A stretch of 64,000 nucleotides of DNA from Coriolopsis trogii. Lineage: Eukaryota; Basidiomycota; Agaricomycetes; Polyporales; Polyporaceae. Shown here piece after piece: positions 36,457 to 49,234 of the stretch. Location of the stretch: the NCBI GenBank assembly GCA_020543525.1, contig JAHYIO010000036.1, positions 62,001 through 126,000 on the forward strand, read 5' to 3'. How positions within the stretch are numbered: position 1 is the stretch's first letter; the number at the start of each line of letters is the position of its first letter. Below the pieces are notes generated by a model. It had not been told where the DNA came from, did no database searches, and worked only from the letters and a program-made list of their open reading frames with translations. A program made the translations under genes and the position numbers.

Positions 36457-39305
36457 TCAACTCTGGGTCTGGGCGGGCAAGCTGATCGGTCTCGCATTGT
36501 CTTCCAACCCCGCTCGCGAGTCGAACGTCGTCCTCGCATTCGATTCCTCCTCCTCCTCTTCCTCCTCAACAAGACCATGCTCGCCCTCATCGTCGACCTC
36601 GTCATGATCCCACCCAGCAGGCCCGAGCAGAGCACGCTTCGCGTTCGGCGGACCGAGCGTCTGAGACGCGATCCGCTTGAACGACGGACGATAAGAGTGC
36701 GCGGACGAGTACGCGCTGTTGACGTCACATTGCTGGCCATCCGTGGCTGACCCTTGTTCGCTTCCAAACGCGTGCGCCAGGGACGAGCTCGCTTGACTGG
36801 CAGATGTGTTGGCTGTGCTCGCGTTCGACGGGACGGACATACCGGACCCGCTGCTGTCCGTCGTGCCTGCGCTGGAACTCGAGACCGGACGGTTGAGAAG
36901 CTCAGAGATCTTGCTGCCGCCACTCGTGTGGTTCGGGACGCTTGTAGAGACGGTCGACGTCGAGAAGGAGGCGTGAGGAACGACCGGGCTCATGCTCTTG
37001 CTCTTGCCCATGACGGGGTTCGAGGCGTTGGCAGGTGGCGCGTGGGCCACAGAGCCTTTCCGCTTCGGAATGAGGTTGAGGTTCATCGGTGCTCGCCGGG
37101 CAAGAACCGCCTGCTCGTAGCTCTTCAAATCCTCGCCCTCGTGGAGTGTCGTCCGGACGTTTGAGTTGTTGTAGCCCGCTGCAGCGCCATCCCCTTGTTG
37201 AACGTCGACCTGGTTCTGATTGCGGGAGTCGTACTGGTCGCCAGTGGATGGACGTGCGAACGTCCCTCCAAGACGTTCTTCGGCGAACAATGGCGGGGTC
37301 TTCATGCTAGGCAGACTGGCGACGCGAGAATGCCTCCGCGGCGGGCTGGGTCTGCCGTTGCCGGCACCCATACTGCTGCCAACACCCTGACCGAGCTGCG
37401 ATCCGGGACCGGTGGGGGTCTGTAGGGGAAAGAGGAGACCGGAGGCGGAATTCGGACCCGTCAGCGGCGTCTTCAGATACATCTTCCAGAAGTCGCGCAT
37501 CTCCTTGCTATCCATGCCTTCCCGCCCTCCGGCGCTCTTCAGTTGCGCGATGAGATCTTGTGTCGGGGTTGCGAGGGAAAGACCAGGAGTGAAAGAGCCC
37601 ATTCCAGAGAAGAATGGCTGACCGTCGTTGGAAAGACCAGCAAGGACGTTCGGGTCATCGAGGCTCATCAAGCCAAACGCAGAAGAGAACCCGCCCTCGC
37701 CCTCCTGAGCATTCGGGGGTTGGCTTTGGGCGCTGGGCTGATAGCGATCGTCATAGATATCCTTACCCCCCATATCTGCTCGAGTCCGGAGATGGTTGAA
37801 CCCGGGCAGTGGCAGGTGGACTGCGCTAGAGTTCGCGCTGCTCGGCACAGAGTGGTTAGGCCCTGTGCCAGTACTGCCTGCTTCGCTTCCGAAATCGCCC
37901 TCAGAGCTGCTCAGGTCATCAGAGCGCGAGTGTTGGTGATGGGGCTGCTGTTGCGTGTACAATGACGTAGCGGGGGGCAGAGTGGTGTGTTGGTAGGTGG
38001 CGCCCGGGCCTGGATCTGGCTCGTATGACGCGGTTGCGGCCGTCGACGGGTGCGTTTGCAGTGAGGCGTCGCCGCCGGCAGCACCCGCCGCAGAGTACGA
38101 AGTGACCGACCTCTGACTGCGTGGGCCGTACGGCGCCTCAAAATCCTTCGTTGCCTGGTAATGGCGCTGAGCTTCCCACTGAGATGGGAGATTGAACCTC
38201 TCATATTGCGGATCTGGAGCATTCGCGGCCGCAGCGTACAGACCGGGGAGCACAGCGCTGGTGTCTGCGGTAGGCGCAGGCTGGGCGAGGGTAAGCGAGC
38301 CATTTGGCATGACACCAGCACGACTAAGGAGCTCTGCTTGCGCACGTATGCGGGCCATGGCGTCGGGATTGTCGATTGCCTCCCTTTGGTGGGCGTGGAG
38401 CATCGGAGGCATCGGACTTTCGGAAGGGGCAAGGGCGGACGCGAGAGGAGGAAGGGAGGTATAATCGTGGGGATAGACGGCGGAATGATGCATCGAATAT
38501 TGATGTGCAGGGGCATACATGGAGGACATGTTCATCGTACCGGGCGGAGGAGCAAGAAGGAAGTCGTCGGGGAGGCGGGGAGCGCCAAGGGAAATGGCAT
38601 GGCGGCCGACTGCAGGGAGAGTCGGAGGGACCGGATGGCCAGGCCCAGCGGGTGCGGTTTGACGATGGAACTTGACGTATGTGCATCTGCATTTGCGCTG
38701 GACGCACTTGGCTGAAGGTACTCGCAAGGTCAGTACAAAGAGGCAGCAATGGAGAGGGTCCGGGACTGACTGCAAGGATTTGCTCCATCGCAAGGGAGGC
38801 TCGAGGTCACGCACTGATCACAGGCTTGCTTGGAGGTCGTTGCTCGCGAGGCGGCGGCGGTACCCTTGCGTCTCGAGGGAGCTGTGGTGGTTGGAGGCTT
38901 TTCGGAGGCATGACACTTGTTGATGTGTCTCGAAAGCAAGTCGCTGATTGAAAGCGGGGTTACGGTGAGAAGGGGGTTGGAGAGGGCGGTAAGAACCGGA
39001 AGGTAGCTACCTTCTAGCGAATTGATCGCCGCAGTGCTGGCACTTGTATGGTCTGTCACCAGTGTCTGGACGATGGAGGGCGGTTAGTGACGGCGGGGAT
39101 CGGGGAGGAGTGGGGCGCGCCCCAGTGGAAACAGGGGGGCGCTGGAGTTGGAGAGAAGCCACTCACGGGAACGCATATGTCGGGCGACATGCTGGGGTCG
39201 CGTAAATGTGGATTGGCAGACGGGGCACTGTGGAAAATGGTGAGTTCGGTGGGACGAGGACAAAGGGAGGACGGACGGGGAGCGCACCTTGTGGTCGCCG
39301 GCCAT
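36457..39305 (-). CDS. Transcription factor with two C2H2 fingers and a Zn2Cys6 cluster
   Basis: Five exons on the minus strand (39288-39305, 39167-39227, 39011-39065, 38771-38943, 36457-38711) give 853 residues. Finger 1 uses Cys7, Cys10, His23, His27; the linker is HTGDRPYK; finger 2 uses Cys35, Cys38, His51, His56. A basic linker leads to a binuclear cluster with Cys86, 89, 96, 102, 105 and 112 in the CX2CX6CX5CX2CX6C spacing. The long remainder is Ser/Pro/Gln-rich, with FWKMYLKTPLTGP as the only conserved-looking block and an acidic EEEEEEE run near the end. C2H2 plus Zn2Cys6 is a known fungal regulator layout; targets unknown. Each finger is cut by an intron, so the first exon is 18 nt. 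Confidence 0.88.
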
Positions 39306-39982
39306 GGTGTCGAGGGAGTAGAGGGAAGAAGGAAGAGGTGTGTTGAGTTGGTGGAAGAAAGTTAAGAGCGGGATAGGTGTCTGCGTTGATTCCCTGTTCT
39401 CCTTGTCTGTCACACATTAATGACCCGTGCGAACCCTGACGTCACTGTTCCCAGCCGCATCCCCCGGCCTTGATACGTCTCGTTCTGTCCCCCACTCTCG
39501 TCCATGTCCCTGGCTCTCAGATTTGCTGGCTGGCGTGCTCGCCGCCCGTCGTGCTCGTCACACCCCCGCCCCAAACGTGACCGACCGAGGAAGGGCAGAG
39601 GGATGCATGCTCGTGGGGCTGCCAGACGTTGTGGGGCCCCCTACGTCATTCGCATTATTGCCAGATTGCGTCGGAGATCAACGCGTCACTCCTGCTATTT
39701 GTGGCCAGTTCTCGCTAATTCTGGCGTCTGTCACGCCGTTCTCTTCGGATCTCTCGCAGGAGAGAGAGAAACTCTTTATATTTATACTGCGTGAGCAGGC
39801 GAGCGTGCGCCAAGACGCAGTTCCTATCTACATTACTAGGAATATATAGTGAGTAATCGGGTGGTGCTATCGTAGTTGTACCGTATCTCTAATGAGATGT
39901 GGGGGGCGGAGTGTTATCGTTGTCGTATGCCTGTCTAAATGTGTGCGTCCGGTGCTGGGTCCATGGATATTATGTAAACCAA
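39306..39982. other. Intergenic region and 3' flank of the LINE fragment
   Basis: Holds the promoter side of the transcription factor gene and the downstream flank of the retroelement. No clear poly(A) or simple-repeat tail was found next to the element. Confidence 0.35.
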
Positions 39983-41200
39983 TCAAAGTCTCGTGCTGCG
40001 TGTTCTCCCTCTCCTGCGTGAGCGGCGCTCCCGTTCCTCCTGTCCTGTGCGGCGGCTGTCGGGTGCGCAATGGCGGTCATCGGTGGTGAGCGTGATAGTG
40101 GTGTCTCCGGTCTTGGTGAACGCGCCGGTCGCAGCGATGAAGCGCGCTAGGGCGGCTATGCCCTCTTCAGTTCCTACAATGTCTTCGATTGTCATCGCGT
40201 GACCCTCGTGCTGAAGTAGGTGTCGGTGCGAGTCGTAGCGAGGGCAGTCGAGCAAAATGTGTCGTCTAGTCTGGAAGGTCGCGCCGCATGGGCACGATGT
40301 GGGTTCGGAGGGGACAAAACGGTGATAGTATTCGCCCATGAAGGCATGTCCGGTCCGGGCTTGCAGCGTGAGGCCATAGACGCGCCGATTCGAGATCTTG
40401 AGGAAGTGTGGTTGGGGTGTGAGCTCGGGCTCAAAGCGATCCGCTACCGAGTACAGGTTTCCCCGGCGCGTCGACTCCTGGGAGCCCGACTTCCTCGTCT
40501 TCCACTCCGTCCGCCAGGCTGCCAGCGCATCCTCCTTGGCTTTCCTGCGCATGTACGCGTATGTTGGTACCCTCGTGGGGGTCGGGTGTGTGGTGTTCCC
40601 TTTCGCCGCCGCCTTTGCTGCCTTGTCCGCTAACTCGTTGCCTTGCACCCCTTTGTGTCCAGGTGTCCAGCGTATGACCACCCGATGCCGCGGGTCTAGG
40701 TCCAGGTATTCGTTGATGATCGCGCAGAAGCGCTGTGAGACATGTTGCCCTGGGTGTCCATGGGTTTGTGTGATCGACTCCACCGCCGAGCTGTTGTCAG
40801 CGCAGAAGACGATGGTCCTCACGCTCGTGTCCGCTGTCATTGCCGCCTGCACCGCCGCTGCTGCTCCATCCGTCAATCCCCACATCTCCCCGTCATACAC
40901 CTCCGCCTCCGCCCCAAGGCACCTCTTCACCATCCCCACCCCCTGGCCCTTCCTTAACAGAACTGCTCCTGCTCCTACCTGTCGCCTCCCCTCATGCTCC
41001 AACTGCGATCCGTCTGCGTAGACGACCAGTATGGACGGGTCGGCCGCGACCTCCCGATACCATCTCTTGTGAGCCTTTGCCGCATCCTCCTTGTTAACCT
41101 TATCCGTCTTCATCCTCACTTCCACCTGTTCCCTCAGATCCCTCCTGATGCCGCTCGCTTCCCATGGAGGGCGGATCTCTCGCAGGAGGGGCAACAACAT
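39983..41200 (-). mobile_element. LINE-type retrotransposon fragment, RNase H end of ORF2
   Basis: A 405-codon minus-strand frame opens with a short thumb-like stretch and continues as a retroelement RNase H: VVYADGSQLEHEG (Asp63), EVYDGEMWGL (Glu105), VFCADNSSAVESI (Asp135), RWTPGHKGVQGNELADKAAK (His182, Asp192). After a linker comes CPCGATFQTRRHILLDCPRY, the C-terminal C..C..H..C segment usual in non-LTR ORF2. The reverse transcriptase is missing: a TGA lies a few codons upstream of ATG 41200 and no RT motif follows. This is a typical 5' truncation. All RNase H catalytic residues are intact, so the insertion is probably young. Confidence 0.85.
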
Positions 41201-44200
41201 ACGCCGTCTCTGTCACGCTCTTCTGCCTTGTGGACTGGCTGCGGACGGAAACGAGTGTGCAGACGTTAGCCTCTTGTGTCTGCACCCCGTCTTATGATGC
41301 TGTGAAACCCCAAACGATTGCATGCGCGAGAAGCACTGACGTCTTCATAGCAACCGAGGACACTGTCTGACTTTCCATCAGCAGCCGCAATGTGCACGAT
41401 TTCCAGCCTCTGCTGCGGGACGAACTGTCCGTTCGATCGTTCCCCCAGATCGTACTCCTTGGCGGCCGTCCCGGACCGTCTCTGACCGCCACTTGCCATC
41501 GGCCTCTCTTCATTCCAGGGGGCTGGGCCGTAGGCGGGTCCAGACCACGAGTATGAATCCTATATGTCATCGTCTACTGAACTCCCTCGTCTCCCCGCTT
41601 TTGTCCTCTCGACATACAGCACTCCCTCCGCCCTTTCTCTCCCAGCTCCTCTCGGACCGTGCGCTTCTTGCGAGTCGCCCGCCACCAAGGTTCGCACCCT
41701 CGATATGCGTTGATTGGATCAAGATCGCACCCGGGGGTACAACTCTGGTCCGTCCTAGCGCCATGCTTTACCGTTCGACCAGTCGCTCGACGGCCATTGG
41801 CTGGCGAGATGTGACGTTGACAACCCCAGGCGTCCGTGCCCACGCGCACACTTCGCGGACCATGTTAAGACGATCCGAGTCAGCGATGTCACCTAATCGT
41901 CATAGCTCGACTCTGCTTCCTTTCTCGGTCCAAGGATCATCACAACTTTCAACGTCACTTGGCTTCATACTTAACAAGCTTTAACATGTCGTCGGGCCCG
42001 CGTCCTGTACTTGTGCAGGCTGGCCAGACTTTTCTGATCTGTTAGCGGCAGTGGCCGTTTCAGAACGGTCATCTCGGTCCTACTTCTACCAGCCCTCGGT
42101 CTCTTCCACTTCGGGCACCTTTTCCGACCATCTTCCCGCTCACAGCTCTTCCACAACAGTCATCTGCATGGCCCGTGGCACGCTAGAACCCGTGTCGACT
42201 TGACGACCACACCCGATTCGCGACACATTGCGATATACGTACTCGGATTTCATCACTCCCTGCGCTCATCAATAGAACACCGACGGCGGTTCAAACTCAC
42301 CCACTTTGACCGCAGAAGCAGCCAACCGTCCCGCAGCTCGTCCGCAGCACTCCTTTGGCGTTCAATATCCCGACTCTGATCCGCGCGCTCCCCGCTTTCG
42401 CCCATACGCGTATCAGTTCGCATCGCGAGTTCCCAGTGTGGCATCCCCGCCTCAGCCTGAGACCATCCGGACAGCCATCATGCCCACTTCATGCCTTGCG
42501 TGGCTTCTACTGACTTGTCAGCCTCGTGTCGACAACTTCCTCCACCCACGACGACTTCACGCTATGTGGCGTGCTTTCTGACCCGGCTTCTCGTTCGTAG
42601 ACCCCCGTTCGTTTTTACCCTCTTTCCCAAATTCTCAACCATATGCATTCCATGCGGTGTCTTAATACCTCCGTCTGCACTGGCCAGCCGCCATCTCGCC
42701 GTATCGCCGCCAGATGTATCGTCTCACACGACACGCGCTTTTCTCCCGGCTCAGTCTCTTTCTACAGGCGGTTGGTTTTGAATTCTGGCTCGGATTAACA
42801 CCACGCTTCTTGCTGAGCTCACCTGCGCGCAGGGCCCGCTGGAGGCATCCCCATGCTCCGGGCATGCGCCGCCTTACGTCCATCCTCGACGTCACGGGTC
42901 ATGTCTTCCACTAGAGCGGCGTATGGGTGACATTGTCGCGCGCGTCCTCGGCTTCGGGCGGACGTGTCAGGGTTCGCCATACATACCCTGCACGCAGCTC
43001 GCTCGCATTGCGTCGGTCGACGACATATCTGGCACTTGGCTCCTTTCTCCACCGCGGGCACTGGCCAAATTGTCAAGAATAGTTCGCCGACTATTTGCGA
43101 CTCACCACGTCGGCCCGGGACCTAACTTCAAAGCGTGCATTTACAGGACCTCCCGCATGGTCAGCCTTCGGATTCCGTCTTCTTCGCATTGCTCGTCGCT
43201 TCGTCGACGAGAAGCCACCCCGGCGCAGCTCCCGGTGCACGGCGGGGCCAAGAAGCCGAAGCCGAAGCATCGCACACCGTCTCACGAGGGTGAGTGAGTA
43301 TGTCACAGCGCTTTCGACTGTTTGTGTGTGCGTTACAATGCGCCTGACCCGGACGACGCTGCGTCGATGACTTGTTGATGACGAAGGACGCGGGCTATAG
43401 TCTACGCCTCCCTGACATGGACGCCCGCGATGCGCTATTCTTGTCCACGCACATGCCTATTCCTATCAAACGGCCTTCGGCACCATGACGTGCGCTGTGG
43501 ATCTGGTGGTCGTGGAAGACGACGTGATCCAGGTGTGGACGCGTCCTTGCATCATCTCACTGTCATATGTTCAGCTATCCTCTTCAGAGTCTCTCAGGTG
43601 CGCACACGAGCCATTCCAAGCTTCGAGCTGCTTCTGACGCTTTACGGTTTAGTGCTCACCCCGTTATCGACGGTGTCGGCCTTGTACCGCATCGAACGCT
43701 GCGAACGCCTCCCGCACCCCATGCGCCCACGCTCCAGGCGGCCGACCAACGTTATCCTAACGTTAACAGTCTCTACTTCTCACGAATTTGAGGGCACGGT
43801 CCACGAATGCGCACGTCGCACGTACACACACGAACGATCACACGCGTACCCTGCATCCGAGTGCGTGGCACACGCAGACCTCCGGACGAACTATACAGAG
43901 ACGTGCGCGTGCCATACATAGACGGAAAGCCCGCGACGCGCTAGCCACCGCTTTCCATCTGCTTCGCCGGCGTATAGTGCTTGCTCCAAATTTCGCAGGG
44001 CCTCAGCGGGGCGAGGGATTACTGTTTGTGTACCTGCCCATAGCAATCAAACGCCTCCCGCGCCACACCCCTCTTCGCATGCATGTACTCGCCATTCCAG
44101 AGCTTCTGACATTATACCCTCGGACACCTCGAACCCTCCGCCTCTGATTCGCTGAGCCCCGCAGCCCGCTTCATGATGAATACCTTGGATGGAGACAAGG

Positions 44201-46588
44201 AACTACATACGGAAGGTGCGGTCGACGGCTCAGGTCGCGCTATTACTCGCCTAACACTGGGTTTTGACGAGGGTGTGGAGTAGATTCATCGGAGCCGGTC
44301 ATCTGGCCGCCAAACACACGTTTCCCGCTTCGTACTCATGGCGCTCTCATGCTACTACTCGCTCGCTCGCTTCCTTTGGCGACGGGGACTGTACATGTGG
44401 CTTTGCCCCTGTTTTGCGATTTGGGAGCGAGAGGGTAGTGAGGTGCGTTACTTCAGTCTATTGGACGCAAGTGGGGGTGTCGCAGATAGTGGATTGTTTC
44501 GAGTTGCGCAATGACGTGTGCTTCCGCTGTGTATTCATTCAGAGCGGCGAGCGAGGGTATGTCACGCGGACGAACACGGGGGCACAGCGTGCTTTCAAAG
44601 CCGCCTCCGTTGCTAGTGAGGCTAGTTACGTCGCATTGTAGTTGTTGCCCGTTGTTCGTCGTCTGGAGCATCACCCGCGTACTCCTCGTGTTGCCTGCGC
44701 CATGTTTCCGGAAGCATGCCCTCCCCGCACCCGTCCCCCGTCCCCGTCTCCGTCCCCATCTTGCTAGATCCTGGTCCCTGGGGAGGAGCCCTCCCGGCGG
44801 GAGGGCGCGGGAGGCGTGTATGTATGGCTGTTGATCCCTGTCTGTACATGGGTGTCGGGTGCATCGATCGGGTAGACATGCTTCGCGGAATGGTCGGGGT
44901 ATGTGTTGAGCCGGCCAGGGAGATTGGCCGGTGTACCCTCCCAGTGCTCGTGCGTTCTCTCCCGAAGAGCATGAATGGCGTTCGCCGATGGCGCAGGTCG
45001 TGGCGACCTGACCAGAACAACGCCCCGTTCATGTCTCGCTCGAGACGAGATACGTGTTTCCTTCCTCACTTCCTGGACGGTGTTGGGAGCCGTCGCACGG
45101 CATCTGTAGTGACCGCTCCTCGGGTCGTGTCGAACAGGAGGAGCACATGACGTCCTCTCTCTATTCTCTCCATCTGCGTAATCCCGCACCCAGACAGCGT
45201 CACCCATACGTTCATTGATCGTCTCGCAGCTTCTACGGCCGTGAGGCCGCTAAGCTACGTTTGGGCGTGTTACACCTCCTGGCTGCTACTGTCGCACTGG
45301 CAGGCTTCTGGATTCAAAGTCACAGTCACCGCGCCATAAGGGGTTATGCAACCTCGACATGCCTGTCAGCGTAGCTTTGTCTATCTCATGCGCCTGTGCC
45401 CATTGTCCGTGTTCGTATGGCGTCACTCGGACTATGCGCACGAGGTCGGGCGTGCGGCTTGTCTCTTGGGTGCAGTCCTACTACGTACTCGGACGCACGC
45501 ACACCCAGAGTCTCACACTCAGCGTATAAGCCCCTCCATGCAGACGCAACAACACTCGCGTCTCCCAAACCCCGTCTCCCGCGCCGCGCCGGCCACGCAG
45601 CTCGGGTTCAGTTCTGTCACCGTCCGCAGTACTGAGGTCTCTGCTCATGATGAGAGTGTTTGGAGGGACGTTGTTGGTAGCGTCGACGCCCGGCCGACTT
45701 GACGTCAACTGCACGCGCACCGCGCGCCGCGCGCCGCTGGAGAGCGCCCCACCCAGATTACAGAGATCGCGACAGGGACGCATTTGCGGGCGCGACGATT
45801 GGCTCGCCGCTTGCCGTGTCGCTGTCGGTCTTCTTTGGGGGTGGGGCTGTTGTGGCTTATCTCCCTGTCGAGTTTGTGGCTGAGGGCAGGATGTCTGGTA
45901 CCCGTGGGCGGATCTTACCCTTGATGTCATGGATTTCGTTGGTCGTTGGATGCTAGTCTTTTACGCTGTGTTCGGGAGTGCTGGCAGACGTTGTGTGCAG
46001 GGGCGTAGAGGGATTGGATTGGAAGATGTATGGACCAGGGTTGGGGGATGAGGAATGAATTCGGGGCACTGGGCAGACGCCTATTGTGGCAAATACGACA
46101 AAGTGAGTCGCTAACTTAGTAGAAAGGTGTAGTCCTGTCCAACACTCTTCTATAGCAGTAGTAATTGAGAACTTGTTCCGACAATTGCTAGTGAGTTCAA
46201 GAACCTCCAACGCAGGAAGAAAGACGAGTGTAACTTGACCGCTCGTATCTTTGTAGACAGGGATAGCGGCCTCCAGAAGGCATGTTTGCCAACTTGCATG
46301 AGCAAACATACGCTGTTGACTGTCCTGCGGCCTGCGGTGACGGAATAGGAAGCAGGCCACGTGACTGACTGGATATCGCAAGAAGTATGTACCGGCGTCT
46401 CTCAGGTTACTCCTGGAACATACCCCGTGTTGAGCTGGCGATCTGGTTGCTCGCGGACTCTCGATTGCTGGATTGAGTATCTGGCTTTCCAAGATATTCA
46501 GCAAGCAATTCGCCGCTTCGTGAAGACCGCTCCCCTTTGTGTCTCTCCGACGAAGTTAACCAGAATTCCGAGTCCCTCTTGAAAATCG
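41201..46588. other. Region without a resolved gene
   Basis: No domain or complete gene model found. Some stretches look coding. After an acceptor at 42018 a plus-strand exon (42019-42191) reads GWPDFSDLLAAVAVSERSSR, and a GTGTCG..AATAG intron joins it to NTDGGSNSPTLTAEAANRPA (from 42276). A frame before 41550 reads FQPLLRDELSVRSFPQIVLL, and 42.8-43.3 kb has a frame ending KKPKPKHRTPSHEGE. Up to three frames look plausible at once, so I cannot place starts and ends. It may hold an unknown multi-exon gene, degraded genes, or old transposon DNA. Confidence 0.3.
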
Positions 46589-47389
46589 ATGGCTCGAACG
46601 ACTTCCGGGTCAGGTACGGCCCCCTGTCTCTATCATTTTGTCTTCCGCACTCATATTTTGCAGACTGGCCTAAATCACCACGTCGATTGGCCAAGGCGCA
46701 GCCGTCCACCCCGACGAAATCTCAGCCAACCAACATAATCAAGTTTCCGAGAAGCACGCGCGCCGCCCCAGACCCGCCGTCCTGCTTCCCTAGCGCCAGG
46801 AAACACTCGAAGGAAGAGAAGGCAGAAGTGTTTGTGATTTGCATTGACGATCTGCCAGAGATCCCAGATGAAGACGAGGAGAAGCCCGCCGCGTACCCTG
46901 TACCACCCATTTCACCCTCTCTCCCGAGAACAGCAAGGTCGCGTCGTGAATCCTTCGGGCCATTTTGTCCTGCTTCAAGTTCCGTTCCGAAAGTGTCTAC
47001 CTCGGAGGTAGTTGATCACTCGCCCCTCCCGGAACGTCGACTGACAGGACGGCAGCTGCTGAAGCAATACCGGAAGGGTCCGCGACCCACCTCCTTCGCG
47101 CGGATCACGCTGGCCTCTGTGCCAGAGCACGAGGAGCTGACGCTGGTTACGGCGAGGACCTTTGGGTACTCCAACGCTCTCGCAATGTCAAGGACGAAGA
47201 GTCACCCTCCCCGCCTCCCTCGCTCACTACGCGGTGTCGTCGAGAACGTGCCGTACGTATCCCTCCGCCTTCACGCTGTTAACATTCGCTCGAGCTGACC
47301 GTTTCCATGCTAGTCCGACTACGAAGGACGCGCCAAACGCTTCCAATGGTCATTCTCGGGGAGTCAGGAAGGTATCCCATTCGTGGTGA
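46589..47389 (+). CDS. Orphan protein, Ser/Pro-rich with an acidic DDLPEI segment
   Basis: Three exons (46589-46613, 46664-47252, 47314-47389) give 229 residues. No known domain. A basic N-terminus (WPKSPRRLAKAQPSTPTK) is followed by KEEKAEVFVICIDDLPEIPD with a Glu/Asp run, a Ser/Pro-rich part (TARSRRESFGPFCPASSS), then LTGRQLLKQYRKGPRPTSFA and a short basic tail ending VSHSW. The DDLPEI block also ends the orphan gene at 61.5 kb (FLDDLPEI). The ATG is followed after 25 nt by a donor GTACGG, a 50-nt intron and an acceptor TTTTGCAG, which suggests a real gene. Function unknown. Confidence 0.55.
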
Positions 47390-47791
47390 AGCGAATGCTG
47401 GTCGAACAAGAGATGGAATAAATTGAAGGCTGTCGTACAATGCTTTGTAACAGTATAATCAACGTAACAACAAGTTGTTGACTACGTCAAAATCTCCTAT
47501 GTCTTCTTCAGGAGTTGAATTGTAGTGGAAAGTGCCAGAGTATAGTCGAACCGCTATCCATCGTCGCTGTCGCGACTCGCGCACGGATTTGCACGCGCTG
47601 GCGCAGCTTCACCCAAAACGGGAAGGTATTAAGCGCTAAGAGCCTAACCAGCTTACTCGCAACCATCATCACCCCCTCCAAGAATAACCTCGTTCTCTGC
47701 ATTGAACCAGTTTATAAAACTATATACGACCTTGGGCCAGTGAACTCAATCCACACAGTCTCATACACAACGAATTTTGTGCTAAATCGAC

Positions 47792-48944
47792 ATGACCCGC
47801 GGGCGTAACCCGTACTTCAACCCTCACCAACCACGCGAACATCGCTATGTGCCATCGCCTTTGCGCAACGCTACCATGATATTTAAAGAGAAGAAGCGGG
47901 AGGGTTGGTCTAACCAAGGGCATTTAGGTAAGAGTGAAGCGGAGCTGCACCACATTTGCCTCCGGCTGACCCGACATGCAGTCTCTGGTTACACGACAAA
48001 GCACGCACTGCCCCCTTCGGCTGCAATATCAACACCACCAGCTACCAGCCGGAGTGTATCAGCTGGGAGCTGTAGAGCTGAAAGTATGTCCGTTCATGAT
48101 TCTAAGTCGAGACAGTACGCTCATGGAATTTAGTTGCAGCTGCGGCGGGTCCGTCTATTGTCCATCCTCAAACGCTCGAGATGGGAGTGGCTGGTGGCTC
48201 ATCGAGCAGTGGCATGGCAGTATCCTCTGGCCTTGCACTTCATACTCGGCCTGGGTTCTACACTGGTAGGTATTCCTTCGCGTCTTCGTCCGCTCCGTTG
48301 CGTTCCGGATTGTCTGACCACCGCACCTGCAGGTGCTGTCGCACTCCCCATGAGACATTCAGGCTCTGTCTCTGTACCACACGGTCATGACATTGGATCG
48401 ATCAATGGATTCCAGCCCAATGAAGACGAATACGAGGAGATTATCCGACATGTCGATACGTCCAGGCCTCGGGGCCGGAATCCACCTTTACTGCTGGATT
48501 TTGGCCCGCGGCGGTGGATGAAGAAGAGGGTCGTTTGGGCAAACACCCGGAAGATTAGCTTGAAATCCCGAAGTACAATGGAGGAAGTCCTATCCAACAG
48601 ACCGCAGAGCCGCCTCCATCCGTATAACTGCATAATCGAAGCACGGAGGGAGCTTTGGATTACGTGCGTCACACATGGCTTCGTTTGGTCAACATGGGTG
48701 AATACTAACTTTCTTCGCTCACAGGCGGAGGGAGGGCCTTCCGGGAGATATCTCCATGGAGCGTACCCGCCTGGATGATGGAGCCGAGTACGAGCCCCGG
48801 GGTAGCCCTGCGAGACGAGAACGAGACCCGCCACTTCCCCGGTACAGGCTCCTTCGTCAGGACCCGCGGAAAGCTCTCATGATTGAATCCATCTTCCGAG
48901 CCAAGTACCCGGACCTCATGGAGGTCGACCCGTACCTTGACTGA
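47792..48944 (+). CDS. Orphan protein, five exons
   Basis: Exons 47792-47927, 47982-48083, 48134-48265, 48333-48663 and 48725-48944 give 306 residues; the first three introns are phase 1. No recognised domain. The N-terminus is basic (MTRGRNPYFNPHQPREHRYV, FKEKKREGW), the middle Ser/Gly/Ala-rich and low in complexity, then NEDEYEEIIRHVDTSRPRGR and LLLDFGPRRWMKKRVVWANT, a block resembling the C-terminal blocks of other orphans here (basic residues around VVW). The tail reads PLPRYRLLRQDPRKALMIES and ends VDPYLD. Each donor and acceptor fits the local consensus and every joined frame stays open. Confidence 0.6.
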
Positions 48945-49234
48945 CTCGTTCCACCTTCTCGAGCTTTCATTTTTCGGACCTTAGGAACAAAGGACGTTCT
49001 TCCGTGCTATTCTCGGTCTATCTATATCTACTTGCCATTTCGTTTACCCCTGCGTCGCGATGTTTCTCTCGCATACCATCCCACGCTCTTGCACATCATC
49101 CACACATTCGTCTGCATAGATATCATCTGCCCACATTGCATCCTCACCATCAACGCATCGCGCCCATTGTATATCGTATCCCACCGCGTCACATTCTCAC
49201 TCTCACCAGCTTCGCACACGAGTTGTGAATCGTC

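Noticed and set aside
45953..46504. 183-codon minus-strand frame
   Set aside because: It begins with a non-ATG codon, has no domain, and sits in the likely promoter of the 46.6 kb gene.
48400..48560. Homeodomain in the 47.8 kb orphan (RRWMKKRVVWANTRK)
   Set aside because: Only the basic/aromatic flavour is similar; the WF.N.R recognition helix and preceding helices are absent, so mating-type function is not supported.
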